Below are positions 17,737 through 26,845 of a stretch of DNA of 64,000 nt, one piece after another. Made by a program: the position numbers and the translations under genes. The notes under the pieces were generated by a model. The model was not told where the DNA came from, ran no database searches, and saw only the letters and a program-made list of their open reading frames with translations. This stretch comes from Eubacterium multiforme. Its GTDB lineage: Bacteria; Bacillota; Clostridia; Clostridiales; Clostridiaceae. Within the stretch, counting starts at the first letter, position 1. Every line of letters begins with the position of its first letter. Location: the NCBI RefSeq assembly GCF_030813415.1, contig NZ_JAUSUF010000001.1:186001-250000 (forward strand). Direction: 5' to 3'.

Positions 17737-18534
17737 TTACTTCTTATTCCAATAATCTGAAATACTGTCTTTAAATTTTTTAAATTGATCTCCATATATT
17801 TTAGATTTCATATCTGGGAATGCCTTCATAAGTCTATTTTGAATACTAGATTTTATTTGTATTCTCTTAAAATAATTATAAGTATCTTCTATTTTTTCTT
17901 TTACTCCTTTAATATCACCTTTCTTTTTAATAATATTAAAGACCTTATTAAATTCAATATCATTAAATTTTTCCATTGAAACACCTATACTTTTTAATTC
18001 TAAATTAGCTTGAGTAATCTTTTTAAGCATTTCATTCATATCAACTAATGATGTTACTGTTTCAATAATATCTACAATAAATATAATTATTATAATTATA
18101 ACTAATATAAGCACATACTTTGATGGTATAAGACTAACCTTTGATATAATATAAGGATTTAAAATTTCTATTAAAAATAATGATAAAACTCCAAATATCA
18201 CTGAATTTAATACGCATATACGTCCCTTATAATTTAACTTATAATTTGAATAATCCCACCATTTTAAATTAAAAGCCCTTTCTAATATAACTGCTGTTAA
18301 ATATTCTATAAAAGTAGTTATAATTACTGCCATTATAAATAGCAATACTATATTATCTTTAAATCCATTTAATAACCCTATTACTAGCATTGATCCAAAT
18401 CCATAGACAGGGCATACTGGTCCATTTAAAAATCCTCTATTTACCCATACTTTATCTATGGCAGCACAATATATACATTCACATATCCATCCTAATATAC
18501 TATAGATAGTAAAATATAAAATCCAATACTCCAT
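17737..18534 (-). CDS. CmpB-family (PF06541) membrane protein, paralogue
   Basis: A 265-residue membrane protein with the same layout as its downstream neighbour: YSILGWICECIYC, WVNRGFLNGPVCPVYGFGS, and KWWDYSNYKLNYKGRICVLNS, then a helical charged tail of about 90 residues. The two genes form a tandem duplication, diverged but colinear. GGAGG lies 15 bases ahead of the ATG with a closer AGGT, so the ribosome site is slightly irregular. Function is unknown. Confidence 0.8.
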   Translation of the reverse strand: MEYWILYFTIYSILGWICECIYCAAIDKVWVNRGFLNGPVCPVYGFGSMLVIGLLNGFKDNIVLLFIMAVIITTFIEYLTAVILERAFNLKWWDYSNYKLNYKGRICVLNSVIFGVLSLFLIEILNPYIISKVSLIPSKYVLILVIIIIIIFIVDIIETVTSLVDMNEMLKKITQANLELKSIGVSMEKFNDIEFNKVFNIIKKKGDIKGVKEKIEDTYNYFKRIQIKSSIQNRLMKAFPDMKSKIYGDQFKKFKDSISDYWNKK

Positions 18535-18665
18535 ACCTATTTTTAAAGTCCTCCTTTATTTTCTTTGTATCATTATAAATTTTGTTAACTTTCTTTTAAT
18601 ATGTAATTATAATTAATAATACACTTTTTAAGCCTTAATTTCAAATTTAACCATTTAAACCAATT

Positions 18666-18695
18666 AAAAAAGGAGTAATTTCATACTCCTTTTTA
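18666..18695. terminator. Terminator downstream of degV
   Basis: The hairpin AAAAAGGAGTA - TTTCA-like loop - TACTCCTTTTT with A and T tracts on both flanks lies about 115 bases after the degV-family stop. The rest of the 276-base gap is AT-rich with no gene seen. Confidence 0.7.
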
Positions 18696-18810
18696 CTATT
18701 TTTCCCTTCTTACAATAATATATTCTTAAAACTAAAATTTAAATTATATTATCTATAATTAAATTTATTTATTAAAATTAATGTAAGTAAAAAAACTCCA
18801 GCTTAATATT

Positions 18811-19656
18811 TTATACTTCTTCTAATATAGCTAGTCCAAGTGCTCCAGGTCCTGTATGAATCCCCATAGCTGCTCCAATTTCTTGTAATGATATTTCGCT
18901 TATATTAGGATGATTTTTTACTAAATCGAAAAATTCCTTTGCTTCATCATCACAATCTCCTGAAAGAACCCAAACTTTACATTTACATTTATTTAAATAT
19001 TCGTTTAATATGTCTTTCATCTTTGATATAGCTTTTTTTCTTCCTCTAGCTTTAGCATAATTATATAGTACACCTTCATCATTAGATGACACTATTGGTT
19101 TTAAATGTAACATGTCTCCAATAGTTCCTGCAACTTTTCCTATTCTGCCGCCTCTTTTTAGATATTCTAAAGTTTTAAAAGTTATATAACCATGTGTTCT
19201 CTTCCTAATATCTTCTAATTTATCTAATATCTCTTCAAGAGACTTGTCTTCTTTTATCATTCTAGCAGTTTCTAAAACAATTGCACCTTGTGGATATCCT
19301 AATGTTTTTGTATCAAAAAAATGAAAATTCAATTCATTATGAGCTTCACAAACTAATCTTACACTATTGTATGTTCCTGATAATTTACTTGAAACAGTCA
19401 TTACTATTACATCAGTAAAACCTTCACTTTTAATTTTTTCTATTACGTCTTCAGTATATTTTAAATCTGGAAGGGATGTAGTTGGTACTTCCTCTTCTAA
19501 ATTAGCATACATTTCTTTTGGAGTTAATGTAATTTTATCTAGAAATTCTTTATCCTTATATATAATTCTAAGTGGTAGCATTTCTATATTATATTCTTTC
19601 ATTGTTTCTAATTTTAAATCACAACTACTATCAGTTATTAATGCAATTTTTTTCAA
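18811..19656 (-). CDS. DegV-family fatty-acid-binding protein
   Basis: A 281-residue soluble DegV protein. The family (FakB) binds a free fatty acid and presents it to the FakA kinase for phosphorylation. Visible marks are the N-terminal ALITDSSCDL, the TTSLPD pocket strand near residue 59, SSKLSGTYNSV near 92 which binds the carboxylate, and LKRGGRIGKVAG near 165. The C-terminus ends IGAAMGIHTGPGALGLA, also typical. The start is a TTG with GAGGAGG upstream. It is monocistronic. An oleate hydratase elsewhere in the window suggests exogenous fatty acids are handled by this organism. Confidence 0.88.
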   Translation of the reverse strand: MKKIALITDSSCDLKLETMKEYNIEMLPLRIIYKDKEFLDKITLTPKEMYANLEEEVPTTSLPDLKYTEDVIEKIKSEGFTDVIVMTVSSKLSGTYNSVRLVCEAHNELNFHFFDTKTLGYPQGAIVLETARMIKEDKSLEEILDKLEDIRKRTHGYITFKTLEYLKRGGRIGKVAGTIGDMLHLKPIVSSNDEGVLYNYAKARGRKKAISKMKDILNEYLNKCKCKVWVLSGDCDDEAKEFFDLVKNHPNISEISLQEIGAAMGIHTGPGALGLAILEEV

Positions 19657-19758
19657 AAAACATTCCTCCTCTTCTTTTATTTAAAATATTATCATAAAGT
19701 TTACAATTTAGCAATAATTTCTGCATATATTTGTTGTAATTTGTCTTAAAAAACAATA

Positions 19759-19797
19759 AAAAAATAGATTTAATTAGTAAAATTAAATCTATTTTGC
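19759..19797 (-). terminator. Terminator of the type IV pilus operon
   Basis: The 14-bp stem AAAATAGATTTAAT and its complement lies about 50 bases after the stop of the last pilin-like gene; on the minus strand it ends in TTTTTTTATTG. Confidence 0.8.
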
Positions 19798-19847
19798 AAA
19801 TTTTTTTAACATTTTTTAATTTTGTTTTTATTTTTATAATATAAAAT

Positions 19848-20987
19848 TTACTTTACGAACTTTTTTAAAATACTACTAAGATTATTATTTTTGTCTTTAA
19901 AACTTCCATTTATATGCATAACAGAATTCTTTATATTAATTCCATCAGAGGAAACAATACTTATATAAGTTCTATTATTTCTTATAATAGAAGAAGCTTC
20001 ATCACCTAAATATACTCTATTTAAATTTACCTTACCATTTCCATATATAAATAACTCGTCTCCTTCTAAATCAAATATATTATCCTCTATATTTAAATTT
20101 CCATTATATATTAATAAATATGAATCATTCCAGCTAGCATTTAACCAATCATCATTAAGTTTAACTAATGCACCTGAGTAATTATTTAAAATATTGCTAT
20201 CTATATCATAACTATTTAAATATTTATAATTATTGTTATTATCAAAAAGTATAACTTTATATCCATTTGAAAAATACTCTAAATCATTTATTAAATCATC
20301 TAGATTATTTAATGCTATATCTTCTTTTTTTAAATTTAAGTTTAAAGAAGCTATTTTTTTATTATCTAAATTCAAATTATATCCATCTTCTAAAACCTCT
20401 GGAACTTCTCCTTTAAAATTATAAAAATTATAAGATATTCCACTTAGATCTTTAACTGAATTTGAAATAGAAAAATCACTATTATTTAAAATATTAAACA
20501 TACCAATTTCATTATTTCCTAATGCTTTAAAAAAGTCTTCCCCTTTATTTTTAATACTATCTATTTTTACAGTACTTTTATTTTCTGATTTATTTTTTCC
20601 TTTATATGCAGTTGCAACTATATCATAATTTCCATTTCCTTTATTTTTTATAACTATATCATAGTTATAGTCATCTAATTCATATCCATTCTTCACGTTG
20701 TTGTTAAAATTTGTACTATTAACAATTTCTTTTACATACTCCTTTGGAACAGTTACACTGCTAGAATCCATTATATTTTTATAGTTTTTATCATTTATAA
20801 GATAATACTCTCCAATGTTAAGAGCTGACATTGAAGCTGTTTTAACAGCTTCTTTTTGCATTTCCATATTGTTTGTTTTGCTTGTACTAACTATATATGA
20901 GTAAACAGCTGTTCCAGTTACTAATAACGCCGTTAATATTACTAAAACTATTACTAAAGCAGAACCCTTCTTTTTCACAGTCTCCAC
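19848..20987 (-). CDS. Pilin-like protein, PilX-type (last gene of the pilus operon)
   Basis: A 379-residue protein. The N-terminus KKKGSALVIVLVILTALLV is a hydrophobic pilin-like helix after a short basic leader ending in Gly, but it lacks the usual Phe-Thr-Leu-Ile-Glu, as is typical of PilX/GspK-type minor pilins. The C-terminal 170 residues are rich in Asn and alternating hydrophobics (GNLNIEDNIFDLEGDELFIY), suggesting a beta-solenoid or beta-sandwich, and resemble the end of the neighbouring protein at 21003-22409. Starts at GTG 20987, or at a second GTG three codons later. It sits 15 bases after its neighbour and closes the operon. Confidence 0.7.
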   Translation of the reverse strand: METVKKKGSALVIVLVILTALLVTGTAVYSYIVSTSKTNNMEMQKEAVKTASMSALNIGEYYLINDKNYKNIMDSSSVTVPKEYVKEIVNSTNFNNNVKNGYELDDYNYDIVIKNKGNGNYDIVATAYKGKNKSENKSTVKIDSIKNKGEDFFKALGNNEIGMFNILNNSDFSISNSVKDLSGISYNFYNFKGEVPEVLEDGYNLNLDNKKIASLNLNLKKEDIALNNLDDLINDLEYFSNGYKVILFDNNNNYKYLNSYDIDSNILNNYSGALVKLNDDWLNASWNDSYLLIYNGNLNIEDNIFDLEGDELFIYGNGKVNLNRVYLGDEASSIIRNNRTYISIVSSDGINIKNSVMHINGSFKDKNNNLSSILKKFVK

Positions 20988-21002
20988 CCTTTTCTTAATA
21001 TA

Positions 21003-22409
21003 TTATTTTATAAAATAACTAAATACTTTTTTAATATCTAAAGATTTATCATATTGTCCACTAATATAAATAGAACCACCATCTATATCAATATCATTAC
21101 ATGAAACTATACTTGAATTATAAAAAGAAAGTCCAACTCTTTTTATAATTATATTATTATTTGTATAAAATAATATTTTATCAAAAGAATGCCCACCATC
21201 ATCTATTGTTATATTTCCATTTGTTAAAAGCATTGCTCTTCCATTACTTTCTTTAACTATAGCTCCACAATATCTAGATAAATCTATTCTTTTTAGCTGA
21301 TCTAAACTTGATATAGTATCCCAATTATTATTACTTTTTAATAAGGCAATATCATTTTTATTTAATCTGCTTATTATTGCATTTAAATTATCATAATATA
21401 ATCTTCCATTAACATTTACTCCTACATTAAATTTATATATTTTAAAGCCTCTATTATTAAACTTTAAATCTAAATTTTTTACCTTTATGTTTTTTTCGTT
21501 ATTATTTTTTATATTATAGCAGTCTACAATTCCATGAAAATCATCATTTTTTAAAATAAAATTTTTAAAAACCCTTATATCATTATTGTTAGATTTATGT
21601 CCATTTAAATAATAAGAAGAATTATGAATTGTAAGAGACCCTTCTACTTTTATGCTATTAGAACCATCATTTAAAAGAGTAATTCCAGAAATAGAATTAT
21701 AAAAGTCATTTAAAATATTTTCTTCTTCATTATCCTCTTTTGGTGGTTCATTATTAGAATTACTATCTCCTTCTCCAATAACTATTCTTTCTCCTCCATT
21801 ATCTATAGAAAAATTATATTCCCTGTTTACATCACCTTCAGCAAATTGTAGATAAAAATAATAAACATTATTTTTATTATATACTTTGAATTTTTTTACA
21901 TTATCACATAGTTTTCTATAAGATATAATAGGCCCTTTAATATCAACTTTACCTTCTTCTTCACTATTTGAACCAGCATTATATTCAATATCTTTTTTGT
22001 TTACTTCTATCATATAAAAACTTCTATTTTCTCCATTTCCAAAGGAAATTAATATTTTATCTGTATCCTTTGAAAGTCCTTTTATTGCTAAATAAGCTTT
22101 TTTTATAGAAAAATCTTTTCCTTTATTTTCATTTATAATATTGTTATTTGATTCATTTTGGAAATAAACATTCCACCATCTATCAAACTGACTATTATAA
22201 AACAGCTGAATATCTCCCTTATTTTTATCTATATCAGTCTTAACTATTTGATAAAAATTTCTATAATTATTTTCAATATCAGCTTTAATCTTAGTGTTAT
22301 TAATCCTCTTAACTCCAGCTAAATATATACCACCTATAGCAACTAAAATAATAGATAAAATTGATAAAACTGCTATTAGCTCAATTAAGGTAAATCCTTT
22401 CTTCTTCAA
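21003..22409 (-). CDS. Large pilin-like protein with class III signal
   Basis: A 468-residue protein with a canonical type IV prepilin start: MKKKG, then FTLIELIAVLSILS, so PilD cleavage after Gly5 and Glu at mature position 5 are expected. It is about three times the length of a major pilin. The body has an acidic Asn-rich linker near residue 230 (NSNNEPPKEDNEEEN) and a C-terminal beta-rich, Asn/Ile-rich domain with local similarity to the last operon gene. The start is a TTG with GGAGGG upstream. It is probably a minor pilin or tip adhesin; function inferred. Confidence 0.75.
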   Translation of the reverse strand: MKKKGFTLIELIAVLSILSIILVAIGGIYLAGVKRINNTKIKADIENNYRNFYQIVKTDIDKNKGDIQLFYNSQFDRWWNVYFQNESNNNIINENKGKDFSIKKAYLAIKGLSKDTDKILISFGNGENRSFYMIEVNKKDIEYNAGSNSEEEGKVDIKGPIISYRKLCDNVKKFKVYNKNNVYYFYLQFAEGDVNREYNFSIDNGGERIVIGEGDSNSNNEPPKEDNEEENILNDFYNSISGITLLNDGSNSIKVEGSLTIHNSSYYLNGHKSNNNDIRVFKNFILKNDDFHGIVDCYNIKNNNEKNIKVKNLDLKFNNRGFKIYKFNVGVNVNGRLYYDNLNAIISRLNKNDIALLKSNNNWDTISSLDQLKRIDLSRYCGAIVKESNGRAMLLTNGNITIDDGGHSFDKILFYTNNNIIIKRVGLSFYNSSIVSCNDIDIDGGSIYISGQYDKSLDIKKVFSYFIK

Positions 22410-22455
22410 ATTATCCCTCCTTTTCTAAAAAATCTAACCTTTATAAAGAACCTTA

Positions 22456-22500
22456 ATAAAAGCTAGAATTTAAGAAGATACTTATAACCCTAGCTTTTAT
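22456..22500 (-). terminator. Possible weak internal hairpin in the pilus operon
   Basis: Outer stem ATAAAAGCTAG with CTAGCTTTTAT around a long loop, between two pilin-like genes. It could attenuate expression of the last two genes or protect RNA. Confidence 0.45.
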
Positions 22501-22501
22501 C

Positions 22502-23080
22502 CTAATTTGTATTTTCACTCTCTTTAAACTTATTTTCTATTGGTCTTATAACCATTTCTTCATTTAGAATATTTATATTTTTAGTATTTAAATTTATTTC
22601 TCCAATATTTGGAGTTTGTATTCCATTTACATAGTAATAATATTGTGATTTGTTTAATACTATTACTGATAAAACCACATTATATAGTCCTTCTTTTTTA
22701 GATGTTGTAGTAATGTATACTATATATTTTATAGGATTATTTTTATCATTTTTTGATATATATTTATTATTTTTTATAGAATCATTTTTTATATTTAATA
22801 TGAGCATATTCTGAAATTCATATATGTTACTAATTTCACATCTAATGCTTTTGTTGTTTAAGTAATTTTTAAAGATTTCATTATCTTCATTATATAGTAT
22901 ATCTCTTATACTTTGGCTTACACTTACTTCTTTTATTGCATTGTTTGTTATATTTTCACTTTTAATTCCACTCATTATAAGACTACTTACACTAACAAAA
23001 AGTACTAAAAAGATAGCCATTGCAGCAACAACTTCTACTAAAGATATCCCTTTTTTATTTGAAGTAATTTTCCTTACCAT
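22502..23080 (-). CDS. Pilin-like protein, PilV/PilI-type
   Basis: About 192 residues. The leader ends NKKG and is followed by ISLVEVVAAMAIFLVLFVS, a prepilin-type hydrophobic helix with Glu at mature position 5, so it should be cut by PilD. The ATG at 23080, with AAAGGAACTT ahead, gives an 11-residue leader; in-frame ATGs at 23101 and 23110 would lengthen it, the former having AAGGAG ten bases upstream. The gene overlaps the end of pilO by 26 bases or more. It is likely a minor pilin of the pilus assembly. Confidence 0.75.
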   Translation of the reverse strand: MVRKITSNKKGISLVEVVAAMAIFLVLFVSVSSLIMSGIKSENITNNAIKEVSVSQSIRDILYNEDNEIFKNYLNNKSIRCEISNIYEFQNMLILNIKNDSIKNNKYISKNDKNNPIKYIVYITTTSKKEGLYNVVLSVIVLNKSQYYYYVNGIQTPNIGEINLNTKNINILNEEMVIRPIENKFKESENTN

Positions 23081-23798
23081 AAGTTCCTTTGTTAAAATCA
23101 TACTTCTCATTCTCCTTGTAGTTTAAATTATAATACTCTATTTTAATACTAGCTTGGAGTATGTTATTCATATCATTATTTCCACTTAGATCCATATTAT
23201 TTTTTTCTATTTTTATCTCATTTATATTTATTTTTCTTTTTTGATTTTCTATCTTTTTTACAAAGTTAATTATATCTTTAAATTTTCCATTTACTACAAC
23301 TAAGGCATTATTTGCCATTACAGAATTTTTATTTAAATTTTTATTTTCTTCAGTTATGTTTGTATTTTTTGTATTATTATTTAAACTTTCATTAGCTACC
23401 TTATCACCTAAAACTTGACTTTTATTTTCAAAGGTTATATCCATTAGTTTTATATTTGAATTCTTTGAAATTTCCACTAAATTTTTTATCACATCAGCTT
23501 GTCTTTCAGTTTTTGGAAGTGTACTTAAAATTTTATTATAATCATATGTAATAGTATTTAATTTTGTTTCTAATTCATCTTCTCTATTAATCTCATTTAA
23601 AAGATCTATTTTTTCTCCATTTAATGTATTAGATTCTTCTTGCAATAAATTCCCCTTATTTTTCAGAGGCTTTACTATAAATAACTCTATAGCAATAAAT
23701 GTAAAAATCAATATACTTATAAATAAAAGTAATTTTTCTTTTCTCTTTAACTCTTTTAAATATTTTAAAAATTTACTTTCTTTTTTAACTTTACCCAT
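23055..23798 (-). CDS. pilO: Type IV pilus alignment protein PilO
   Basis: A 247-residue bitopic inner-membrane protein: basic N-terminus, one membrane helix at about 28-45 (LLLFISILIFTFIAIELFI), coiled coil at 50-95, then an alpha/beta ferredoxin-like domain, with the PilO pattern LPKTERQADVIKNLVEISKNS. Its C-terminal half contains a low-complexity Asn stretch near residue 145. It partners PilN to link PilM to the pilus machinery. It overlaps pilN by eight bases, so translation is coupled. The assignment rests on position in the operon and topology, as sequence conservation in this family is low. Confidence 0.8.
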   Translation of the reverse strand: MGKVKKESKFLKYLKELKRKEKLLLFISILIFTFIAIELFIVKPLKNKGNLLQEESNTLNGEKIDLLNEINREDELETKLNTITYDYNKILSTLPKTERQADVIKNLVEISKNSNIKLMDITFENKSQVLGDKVANESLNNNTKNTNITEENKNLNKNSVMANNALVVVNGKFKDIINFVKKIENQKRKININEIKIEKNNMDLSGNNDMNNILQASIKIEYYNLNYKENEKYDFNKGTYGKENYFK

Positions 23799-24426
23799 TG
23801 TCTTTTACTCCCTCTACTGAAATAGTAAATTCAACTTTATTTATTGCTTTTTGTTCTTTATTATCAGGTTGTTTTTCTAAATTTTCCTTGTCCACTTTAT
23901 TATCACTTGTATTATCTTCATTTCCTAAAGTATTATCTAAGTTTATCTTAACATCCTTCATTGATATAACTCTTGCATTTTTATACAATTTGCTCATTTG
24001 AAGATTTGCTAAAAATACCGCAACATCTTTTTCATTATCTGCTGTTCCTTCCATAGATATTCCTTTAGTTGTAAATTTAATTTCCTCTAATGCCACATTA
24101 TTTGGAAAATATTTTTTTAATGTATCTAAATAATCATAAGCTGATACATCTCTATTTATTTGTTTTAATTTATTTATAAACTTCTCTTTGTTTTTTATAT
24201 CTGTTTTTATGTTCTTATAATCAGAAGCAATAAATTTATAATTTTTTATTTGTTCTTTTAAAGTTCCATTTCCTTTTTCTAAAGATTTATTATTTAAATA
24301 TATAACACCACAATTTATAAATAATAATAAAGTAAGCAATATATATATAATTATTAAACTTTTCCCTATGTCTTTCTTTTTATTTTTTTCAATACTACTT
24401 GGATTAAGATTTAAATATTTTTTCAT
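23791..24426 (-). CDS. pilN: Type IV pilus assembly protein PilN
   Basis: A 211-residue bitopic membrane protein. The N-terminus has NLNPSSIEKNKKK, close to the PilN 'INLLP' segment that binds PilM. One helix follows at about 27-45, then a coiled coil and a PilN-like alpha/beta domain with LKKYFPNNVALEEIKFTTKGISMEGT. The last 40 residues are acidic and Asn-rich. AAGGAG precedes the ATG. It lies between pilM and pilO as in other pilus operons. Confidence 0.82.
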   Translation of the reverse strand: MKKYLNLNPSSIEKNKKKDIGKSLIIIYILLTLLLFINCGVIYLNNKSLEKGNGTLKEQIKNYKFIASDYKNIKTDIKNKEKFINKLKQINRDVSAYDYLDTLKKYFPNNVALEEIKFTTKGISMEGTADNEKDVAVFLANLQMSKLYKNARVISMKDVKINLDNTLGNEDNTSDNKVDKENLEKQPDNKEQKAINKVEFTISVEGVKDNG

Positions 24427-24427
24427 A

Positions 24428-25468
24428 TTAATTTCTCCTTAAAAACAAGCCATAAAGGGGTAGAAATCGTATAAACTCCTTATTGCTATTTTTAATTTCT
24501 AGACCTAATTCTTCTGTATTTCTTATAATATTACTTTTTATTGTAAAATAATCTTCTATATAATTTCTTATAGCTTTATTAATAGTTAATGTTGATAATA
24601 TTTCTATTTTATCAACTGAAGTTTCTCTCTTTCCTGATTCATAAAATTTTATTGTTTTTTCTACAATAGCCAAAAGATTGTCCATTAATTCTTTTATTTT
24701 AGGGTGCTTATTAATTATTTCTTTTATATCATATCCTTCTAAACTTATATCCCTTAAAATTTTTTCTAATGATAAATTTTTATCCTTATCATCTTGAACT
24801 TCTTTTTGATATTCATTAATTAAATTTTGAAAACCAAAAGGTATATTTCTTTCAAGCTTCATAATTCCATTTGTTGAAATAGATATATTACTAAAACTAT
24901 ATCCTAAATAAAACATAGCAATAGTTTTACCTTCATATATTAAAGAACTATTTACTAAAATTTTATTTATAGTATTTGTTAAAACATCAATAACATCTAA
25001 TTTTTTATTTAATGCCTTGCTTAAATCAACATAAGCATCTATTTTTTTCTTTATACATGCTGCAACTAAAACGTCTAGTTTAGGATTATTTTTATTATTA
25101 TCTTTATTGACTACTTCATAATCTAAATAATAATCTTCTCCATTTGGTATAAGTTCTTTTATTTCAAATTGAACAGTTTCCCTTAAATTTTCTTTTTTCA
25201 TATAAGGAACTTGAATATATCTTGTTATAACATCACTTCCAAATATAACAAAAGAAATTTTATCTTCCTCTATATTATTTTCCAAAAAATATTTTAAAAG
25301 AATTTCAGATAAAGTTCTTGTATCTTTAATAAATCCTTCTTTACATAAACCTTTTGGAATAGGAATTGAATCATACATTTTAATTTTCTTTATATTTCCA
25401 ACTAATATATCAACAAAATCATCTTTAACTTCTAAAACTATACTGTTTTTTTCTTTTAATCCAAACAT
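24428..25468 (-). CDS. pilM: Type IV pilus assembly protein PilM
   Basis: A 346-residue cytoplasmic actin-like ATPase-fold protein that recruits PilN to the pilus platform. The N-terminus binds the cytoplasmic base of PilN. Features are FGSDVITRYIQVPYMK near residue 78 and an FtsA/PilM-like layout with DVLVAACIKKK near 128 and AMFYLGYSFSNISI (nucleotide-binding strand region) near 182. The ATG at 25468 with GGAGG upstream is preferred to the adjacent TTG. It is one base ahead of pilN. Confidence 0.88.
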   Translation of the reverse strand: MFGLKEKNSIVLEVKDDFVDILVGNIKKIKMYDSIPIPKGLCKEGFIKDTRTLSEILLKYFLENNIEEDKISFVIFGSDVITRYIQVPYMKKENLRETVQFEIKELIPNGEDYYLDYEVVNKDNNKNNPKLDVLVAACIKKKIDAYVDLSKALNKKLDVIDVLTNTINKILVNSSLIYEGKTIAMFYLGYSFSNISISTNGIMKLERNIPFGFQNLINEYQKEVQDDKDKNLSLEKILRDISLEGYDIKEIINKHPKIKELMDNLLAIVEKTIKFYESGKRETSVDKIEILSTLTINKAIRNYIEDYFTIKSNIIRNTEELGLEIKNSNKEFIRFLPLYGLFLRRN

Positions 25469-25479
25469 CAATTTCCTCC

Positions 25480-26232
25480 TTATAAAAATAAGGATAAATA
25501 TACATTAAGTATATTGCTTCCCCATAATACTGAAATTATTGCTCCTAAGAAAATAAAAGGGACAAATGCTATTTGAACTTTTCTTTTTCCCATACATAAA
25601 AGTACTATTGAAAAAATTCCTCCAAGTACTATTGAAAAAAATATTGTAAGTCCCATTAATTTAGGAGTTAAATATAATGCTATAAAAAGATATACTTCTA
25701 AATCTCCTCCACCAAACCCATTAATTTTTTTTGCTATTAAATAAATTATTCCAACAATAATAAGAGGTATTAATATACTAAGTATCCCTTCTTTTATAGG
25801 TTTCCCATTAAATATCTCTATTGTTCCAAATATTATTCCAAATATAAATCCAACTAAAGATACACTAAAATAAACTTCCTTTGTTTTAATATCTATAAAT
25901 GTTGTTATTATAAGTATTGAAAATAAAACTATATATTTAAATGTTTCTATTGAAATACCAAATTTAATATACGTAACTAAAAATATAAATGCTGTTATTA
26001 ATTCTACTAAAGGGTAAATAAAACTTATTTTCTCCTTGCAGCTTCTGCATCTTCCCCTTAATATAATCCAGCTTATTACAGGTATTAGTTCATATGCTTT
26101 AAGTTCTCTCCCACAATTTGCACAATGTGATGGAGGAAATGCTATATTTTCTTTCCTTGGTATTCTATAAATACATACATTAAAAAAGCTTCCAAATACC
26201 AATCCAAATATAAAAAATATTAATCCTATCAT
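25480..26232 (-). CDS. pilD: Prepilin peptidase PilD (with N-methyltransferase domain)
   Basis: A 250-residue integral membrane aspartic peptidase that removes the leader of prepilins and methylates the new N-terminus. The N-terminal cytoplasmic domain has the zinc-type pattern Cys37-x-x-Cys40 (HCANC) and Cys62-x-x-Cys65 (CRSC), following the family's GSFFNVCIYRIPR. The catalytic Asp residues are at FIDIK (about 114) and GGGD (about 177). Membrane helices fill the rest. GAGGAG lies before the ATG. It is in the same operon as its five substrates. Confidence 0.94.
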   Translation of the reverse strand: MIGLIFFIFGLVFGSFFNVCIYRIPRKENIAFPPSHCANCGRELKAYELIPVISWIILRGRCRSCKEKISFIYPLVELITAFIFLVTYIKFGISIETFKYIVLFSILIITTFIDIKTKEVYFSVSLVGFIFGIIFGTIEIFNGKPIKEGILSILIPLIIVGIIYLIAKKINGFGGGDLEVYLFIALYLTPKLMGLTIFFSIVLGGIFSIVLLCMGKRKVQIAFVPFIFLGAIISVLWGSNILNVYLSLFL

Positions 26233-26297
26233 TTATTACTCCTCTAAAAGTTCTTTATAATAAACTTTTTAATCTTATAAGTTTAATTATTATCCTA

Positions 26298-26765
26298 TTA
26301 CCAATTTTTTAAACTTCCATCACTATCTAACACTAATTTAGAAGGATCTGTATTAATTATATTTTTTAACATTCCTAATGTATAAGCCGGTCCAAACATT
26401 TTATCATCTTTAACTTCATTAGCATTTAAACGATTATTCTTAATTAAAATCTCCACTACTCCACCTTTTCCATCTTGACATAGACTTGAAAAAAGAACCA
26501 TATTATCAAATTTAACAGTTTCATTTGATACAGGTTTCCCATCTTCATTTCTCTTAACATATACATTGTTGCTATTAGGAACTAATAATCCATCATTGTA
26601 AGCAGCTTCTGCTGCATTATATATTACCTTTGCTTCTGATTGAATAGCTACTTTTTTTGACTTATCCACATATTGTATTACTCTTGGAACTGCAATTGCA
26701 GCCAATATTGCAAGTATTGCTATTACTGCTATAAGCTCTATTAACGTAAACCCTTTTTTCTTCAT
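26298..26765 (-). CDS. pilA: Major-type pilin, PilA copy 2
   Basis: A 155-residue prepilin. MKKKG is followed by FTLIELIAVIAILAILAAIA, so the class III cleavage site, Glu at mature position 5 and the long assembly helix are all present. The C-terminal globular domain has a single Cys (SLCQDG) and ends DSDGSLKNW. Its first 60 residues are almost identical to the neighbouring pilin at 26846-27277, but the globular part differs. GGGGGAGAGG lies before the ATG. A terminator-like hairpin separates the two pilin genes. Confidence 0.92.
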   Translation of the reverse strand: MKKKGFTLIELIAVIAILAILAAIAVPRVIQYVDKSKKVAIQSEAKVIYNAAEAAYNDGLLVPNSNNVYVKRNEDGKPVSNETVKFDNMVLFSSLCQDGKGGVVEILIKNNRLNANEVKDDKMFGPAYTLGMLKNIINTDPSKLVLDSDGSLKNW

Positions 26766-26795
26766 TAAATCCTCTCCCCCTTAGGATATAATTCA

Positions 26796-26826
26796 TTAAA
26801 AGGCTGCCCTAGGACAACCTTTTAAA
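26796..26826 (-). terminator. Hairpin between the two pilA genes
   Basis: Minus strand TTAAAAGGTTGTCC - TA - GGGCAGCCTTTTAA with two mismatched pairs. It may let the first pilin gene be expressed more than the downstream genes. Confidence 0.65.
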
Positions 26827-26845
26827 TTTATATTAATAACATATT

